DNA from: Desulfosporosinus acididurans
GTDB lineage: Bacteria; Bacillota; Desulfitobacteriia; Desulfitobacteriales; Desulfitobacteriaceae
Assembly: GCF_001029285.1 (NCBI RefSeq)
Contig: NZ_LDZY01000002.1
Location: 1 to 64,000, forward strand
Direction: 5' to 3'
DNA length: 64,000 nucleotides
A program made the translations under genes and the position numbers. The notes below the pieces were generated by a model that did no database searches, was not told the DNA's origin, and saw nothing but the letters and a program-made list of their open reading frames with translations. Position 1 is the first letter of the stretch; the number at the start of each line of letters is the position of its first letter. This document shows, piece after piece, positions 60,664 through 64,000 of the stretch.

Positions 60664-61932
60664 ATGGATAACCGAGAATTATGGACAGCATTGGATATGG
60701 ATTTAGAAAAACACGATGATTTTTTGGCACCGATACCCACAGTTTTTACGAGTTTATTTTTAGATCGGCCTAATCGTCCCAAAGGGATGGGATATTTTGA
60801 TACAGTGGTTGGTGATGTTCATGGAATTCGTGTTCATGAACTTTATGCTAAGAAGCAAGCCGGTGGGAAGGTGTTTTCAACCTTTTGCGTATATGTGCCG
60901 GAGGAAATTATTGTGGCGACGGGGAGTGCCAGCATTGGCCTCTGTGCCGGGGCTCAGTATACTGTTCCTTCGGGGGAAAAGGTTCTGCCCCGTAATCTAT
61001 GTCCTTTGATTAAATCGACAATGGGTTTCAAATTAGACCGCATATGCCCCTATTTCCAAGTTTCTGATTGGGTCATTGGGGAAACGACTTGTGATGGAAA
61101 GAAGAAGGCCTGGGAAATTCTTAACAAGTATATCCCTACATATGTCATGGAACTGCCGCAAAAGAAGGAAACCAAAGATGTTTCCCTTTGGGAAGAAGAA
61201 GTGCGGGAATTCGCCTCATTTATTGAACGCGAAACAAAGGTGAAATTAACTGCTGAGAATCTTGCTCAGGGAATTGAGACGATTAACAATAAACGCCTTG
61301 CCCTACAAAGATTGGCTGACTTAAGAAAACATACCCCGGCACCGATTCACGGCTTGGATGTCCTCTTAATTAATCAGCTCTCATTCTTTGATGATCCTGT
61401 ACGTTTTGCTGCACAAGTAAATGCCTTGTGCGATGAACTTGATCAGCGGGTCAAAGAGGGCATTGGTGCCGCACCTGCCGATGCTCCGAGGATATTAGTA
61501 ACGGGGACTCCCCAGCCCTTACCAGCATGGAAACTTCATGCTTTAATTGAACAGGCAGGGGCTGTTGTTGTTGGGGAGGAAACCTGTACCGGAGAACGTT
61601 ATTATAAGGATATTACTGAACGTGCCGATAACGTCGGGGATATGCTTACTAATATTGCCAAGCGGCCTTTAAAAGTGAATTGCGCTTGCTTTACCCCGAA
61701 TCAAGGACGATTCGAAGATATTGTGCACATGGCTGAAAACTTAAAAGCGGATGCTGTAATCGATTTTTCGCTTCAATTCTGTCAGCCCTATGGTGTGGAA
61801 AGTTATTTCGTGGGCAAAGAAATGGAGAAAAAACATATTCCATATCTGCGGCTGGAAAGCGATTTTTCTGAAGAAGATCAAGGTCAGCTTTTAACTCGAA
61901 TAGAAGCTTTACTAGAGATGATTCGTGTATGA
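60664..61932 (+). CDS. Double-cubane-cluster anaerobic reductase (HgdB/BcrC-like)
   Basis: The 422-residue protein belongs to the 2-hydroxyacyl-CoA dehydratase subunit D superfamily (BcrC/BadD/HgdB), and its single-chain layout fits the double-cubane-cluster protein type described from Carboxydothermus. Cysteines that would bind the clusters are at GLCAGAQYTVP, RNLCPLIKSTMGF, RICPYFQ, GEETCTGERYY, NCACFTP and LQFCQPYG. The ATG at 60664 follows GGGGAGGGG at good spacing; the frame opens earlier at 60613. No CoA-substrate genes or an adjacent activator ATPase are present, so it may act on a small stable substrate rather than a hydroxyacyl-CoA. Confidence 0.88.
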   Translation: MDNRELWTALDMDLEKHDDFLAPIPTVFTSLFLDRPNRPKGMGYFDTVVGDVHGIRVHELYAKKQAGGKVFSTFCVYVPEEIIVATGSASIGLCAGAQYTVPSGEKVLPRNLCPLIKSTMGFKLDRICPYFQVSDWVIGETTCDGKKKAWEILNKYIPTYVMELPQKKETKDVSLWEEEVREFASFIERETKVKLTAENLAQGIETINNKRLALQRLADLRKHTPAPIHGLDVLLINQLSFFDDPVRFAAQVNALCDELDQRVKEGIGAAPADAPRILVTGTPQPLPAWKLHALIEQAGAVVVGEETCTGERYYKDITERADNVGDMLTNIAKRPLKVNCACFTPNQGRFEDIVHMAENLKADAVIDFSLQFCQPYGVESYFVGKEMEKKHIPYLRLESDFSEEDQGQLLTRIEALLEMIRV

Positions 61933-62280
61933 GGCAAGTCGGATTGCATCTCGGCTCAGTGAATACAAAGTTAGTTGTTCGCTGCGTTAGGCGCAGCATT
62001 GCTTGCTTAAGCTTCGCGGGCATAGGTAGTCTATAAGACACTTACTAACAGTGATAAAGTGTTTATCCCCTTGGACTGGTGATTTAAAGGCTACAACTTA
62101 TAAGAATGACTATAGCAATAGGGGCTGTTGCAGATTCAATTTGCGCAGCCCCTTTAATCCTTCAATGGAGATATTATTAAATTTTTCAAATAAGGTTTAA
62201 AATAATACTTATAAGGCTTTGCTATTATATTTAAATTATTATAATTTAATGATAAAATAAAGATAAAAGGGGGAGTTAAG
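61933..62280. other. Gap between the reductase and rubredoxin
   Basis: Apart from the terminator at 62120-62153, nothing is recognisable. A short GCTGCGTTAGGCGCAGC hairpin occurs at about 61981-61997. Confidence 0.45.
62120..62153 (+). terminator. Terminator of the double-cubane reductase gene
   Basis: AGGGGCTG (62120-62127) pairs with CAGCCCCT (62146-62153), followed by TTAATCC. Sequence resembles the hairpin at 765-800. Confidence 0.7.
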
Positions 62281-62457
62281 ATGAGCGAAGAGAACAAAAT
62301 GTGGCAATGTCAAATGCAAAGTTGTGGGTATATCTATAATCCGGAAAAGGGTTGTAAAAAAAGTAAAGTACCTGCGGGTGTGCCCTTCGAGGAACTGCCG
62401 GATACCTGGAGATGTCCATTATGCGGAGCCAGTAAGAAGGCATTCAAACCTGTGTAA
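62281..62457 (+). CDS. Type II rubredoxin
   Basis: The 58-residue protein carries a one-iron rubredoxin site: first pair C10-x4-C15 followed by GYIYNPEKG, and second pair C45-x2-C48 (WRCPLCGASK). The usual first pair is C-x2-C; the C-x4-C spacing is known from type II rubredoxins of Desulfovibrio. VPAGVPFEELPDTW is standard. AAAGGGGGAG precedes the ATG. It passes electrons at low potential in the cytoplasm. It lies 350 bp after the double-cubane reductase, behind that gene's terminator. Confidence 0.93.
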   Translation: MSEENKMWQCQMQSCGYIYNPEKGCKKSKVPAGVPFEELPDTWRCPLCGASKKAFKPV

Positions 62458-62501
62458 AGTTTAAGACTAGAACTCTCATTTTTCTTGAGTGGAGCTTTTC
62501 A

Positions 62502-64000
62502 CTAAGAGGGTATTTCCTTTAGACTGGGATCCTTAAAACGCACAATAAATTTTGTGCCGGAAGGAGAAGTTATCACTTCAATTTTAGCATTATGTCTTTC
62601 GGCAATATTAAAACACGTAGACAGGCCGATCCCTGTTCCGCCTTTTTTCGTTGTTTGAAAAGGAGTGCCCAAACGTTCTAGAATTTCCTGACTGATGCCA
62701 GAGCCTTGGTCTTCTACCTCCAGAACAATACTATTTTTGTTTTGATAGGTCCTTAAGTTTAAAGTTCCCTTAGGGCTCATTGCTTCAAGGCCATTCCTTG
62801 TGAGATTAAGGACGAGTTGTCTCATTTCGCGTTCATCTAACATGAGTTCAGGGACTTTCTCTGCCTCAAGGACGACAAGTTTATCTTGATTGGTTGCATC
62901 AGCCATAATTAAAGGGTATAAAGAATCCACTAAGTTATTGAGTTTGACTGGTGTCCGCAATTTGGCATTAATTTTAGCAACAGATAAAAATTCATTAAGA
63001 ATGCCATTAGCCCGATCTAACTCGCTGATCATAAGATCAAAATAATCAGTGTTTTCCTGAGAAATGTTTTTGCTTTTTAAGAGTTGCAAAAAGCCGCGAA
63101 CGGTTGTCATGGGGTTTCTTACTTCATGGGCAATACTTGTTGCCAGCTCACCAACGAGGTTTAACCGATCTAAACGGCCTATTTCTTCTTCAGCAAGTTT
63201 GCGTTTGGTAATATCCAGGAGCTGCATTAGAAATAACTGAGTTCCGTCAAAATCCTCAAAAGGATGCTGATATACTTCATAAATAACATCTTTGATAATG
63301 CACTGCCATTGTAGGGGGCTGGAGGATTGGGTTTTCGATTCCATATTACAGTCCTTACAAGGACGATTTCTATTAAAAAGGAGTTCAAAACATTTTTTAT
63401 TACCAGGTTCGCCCTGAATCTCCTTAAACTTATGATTAGCAAAAACAACGTTTCCCTCAGAGGTACGCAGGTAAACTAAACCGGGGAGTCCGGCTAAAAT
63501 AGCGTGAAGACGTTTTTGCTCATCTGCCAGGGATTTCTCCAAGCACTTCTGATCGGAAATATCTCGAAAGTAGACAGAGAGGCCTTCCGGAGAAGGATAA
63601 ACGTTAACCCTAACCCAGCCGCATGAAAGCACTGAGAAAGCTTCAAAATAGATATGTTTTTGGGTAAGTTTGGCTTCTGTGAATTTCAGGAAGTACAGAT
63701 CATCTGATTCAGGGAATATATCCCAGTAATATTTCCCCAGAATTTTTTCCTTTTTTGACGATAAGAAAAGTTGGGCAGCAGAACCGTTGACATAAACAAA
63801 CTTCCATGAATTATCGAGAACATAAAAGTAATCGGATATATTGTGAAAGATGCTGTGGATTCTGATATCTGGTTTATCAGCAGCCTTATTGTTAGGAATT
63901 ATACCGTCAGCAGTCGGGCAAGCAATTGCATAAAAAACTTCCTCCGTAGGAATGGGGATCAGCATCCAGGAAAATTGCTGATAGGTGCCGTTAGAAAGAC
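62502..64000 (-). CDS. PAS-domain sensor histidine kinase, 5' end outside window
   Basis: The frame is open through the window edge, so the real start lies beyond 64000 (an ATG at 63965 is internal or secondary). Visible are a PAS domain (YFYVLDNSWKFVYVNGSAAQ), a second PAS with a cysteine pair RPCKDCNM, then the kinase: H-box SIAHEVRNPMTTVRGF, N-box LTRNGLEAM, G-boxes DQGSGISQEIL and GGTGIGLST. The layout matches KinB-type and other sporulation or redox-linked kinases of Clostridia. No response regulator is visible, so it may feed a phosphorelay elsewhere. Confidence 0.88.
   Translation of the reverse strand, partial: LSNGTYQQFSWMLIPIPTEEVFYAIACPTADGIIPNNKAADKPDIRIHSIFHNISDYFYVLDNSWKFVYVNGSAAQLFLSSKKEKILGKYYWDIFPESDDLYFLKFTEAKLTQKHIYFEAFSVLSCGWVRVNVYPSPEGLSVYFRDISDQKCLEKSLADEQKRLHAILAGLPGLVYLRTSEGNVVFANHKFKEIQGEPGNKKCFELLFNRNRPCKDCNMESKTQSSSPLQWQCIIKDVIYEVYQHPFEDFDGTQLFLMQLLDITKRKLAEEEIGRLDRLNLVGELATSIAHEVRNPMTTVRGFLQLLKSKNISQENTDYFDLMISELDRANGILNEFLSVAKINAKLRTPVKLNNLVDSLYPLIMADATNQDKLVVLEAEKVPELMLDEREMRQLVLNLTRNGLEAMSPKGTLNLRTYQNKNSIVLEVEDQGSGISQEILERLGTPFQTTKKGGTGIGLSTCFNIAERHNAKIEVITSPSGTKFIVRFKDPSLKEIPS

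Overview
The window looks like chromosome from an anaerobic, endospore-forming, low-to-mid G+C Firmicute of the Desulfosporosinus/Desulfitobacterium group (Peptococcaceae sensu lato). The evidence is a gerABC spore germination operon, a B12-dependent ribonucleotide reductase, the ctsR-mcsA-mcsB-clpC-radA block, a double-cubane-cluster reductase, a rubredoxin, a 4Fe-4S ferredoxin, and strong AGGAGG-type ribosome binding sites. No read-out of taxonomy is possible beyond this.

Layout. 1-1190: the tail of an IS1182-type element next to a 5S rRNA-like locus that carries large extra hairpin segments and lacks a recognisable 5' strand of helix I. 1217-5770: a leftward ger operon (gerA-gerB-gerC plus a small membrane protein) and a 44-residue gene. 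5930-9070: nrdR-nrdJ behind a promoter with two NrdR boxes. 9130-20350: accessory genes (O-antigen ligase-like protein, cupin, broken hydrolase, small membrane proteins, AraC and XRE regulators, LysE exporter, DUF2284 protein, TnpB remnant, His-rich radical SAM protein, UvrD-like helicase), bracketed by an exact 29-bp direct repeat. 20457-22140: an IS1182-type element inserted in the helicase terminator. 22220-27330: MATE exporter with MarR regulator, MFS remnant, metallo-beta-lactamase-fold protein and small enzymes. 27770-31940: lipoprotein, then a nickel/cobalt locus (cooT-cbiQ-cbiO-cbiM) and a ferredoxin. 32187-36000: methyltransferase, GntR regulator with paired CHR-type transporters, and ung. 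36037-40994: sbcD-sbcC. 41029-49323: an IclR-controlled glycolate/2-hydroxyacid oxidation locus (glcF-, glcE- and glcD-like genes, a CitE-family lyase, malic enzyme). 49542-52650: DinB, YgbA-like protein, MFS transporter, universal stress protein. 53315-60480: the CtsR stress operon followed by radA. 60664-64000: double-cubane-cluster reductase, type II rubredoxin, and a PAS sensor kinase that runs off the window edge.

How genes work together. The clearest functional unit is the IclR locus. Three sigma-A-like promoters (before iclR, before glcF and before the citE-like gene) each carry a TGAAAC-N3-GTTTCA box just downstream of the -10. The enzymes could turn glycolate into glyoxylate, condense it with acetyl-CoA to malyl-CoA/malate, and decarboxylate malate to pyruvate. 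Similar promoter-level logic can be read for NrdR (two boxes 32 bp apart), the MarR regulator (two boxes 30 bp apart, one inside the promoter spacer), the GntR regulator (perfect 15-bp palindromes before its own gene and before the transporter pair) and CtsR.

Other structure. A family of hairpin-rich intergenic repeats occurs about eight times and resembles 3' ends of IS200/IS605-type elements. Several start codons were moved from the longest reading frame to a downstream start with a good ribosome binding site. Two genes too short for routine ORF calling were added: the 44-residue protein at 5635-5769 and the rubredoxin at 62281-62457.
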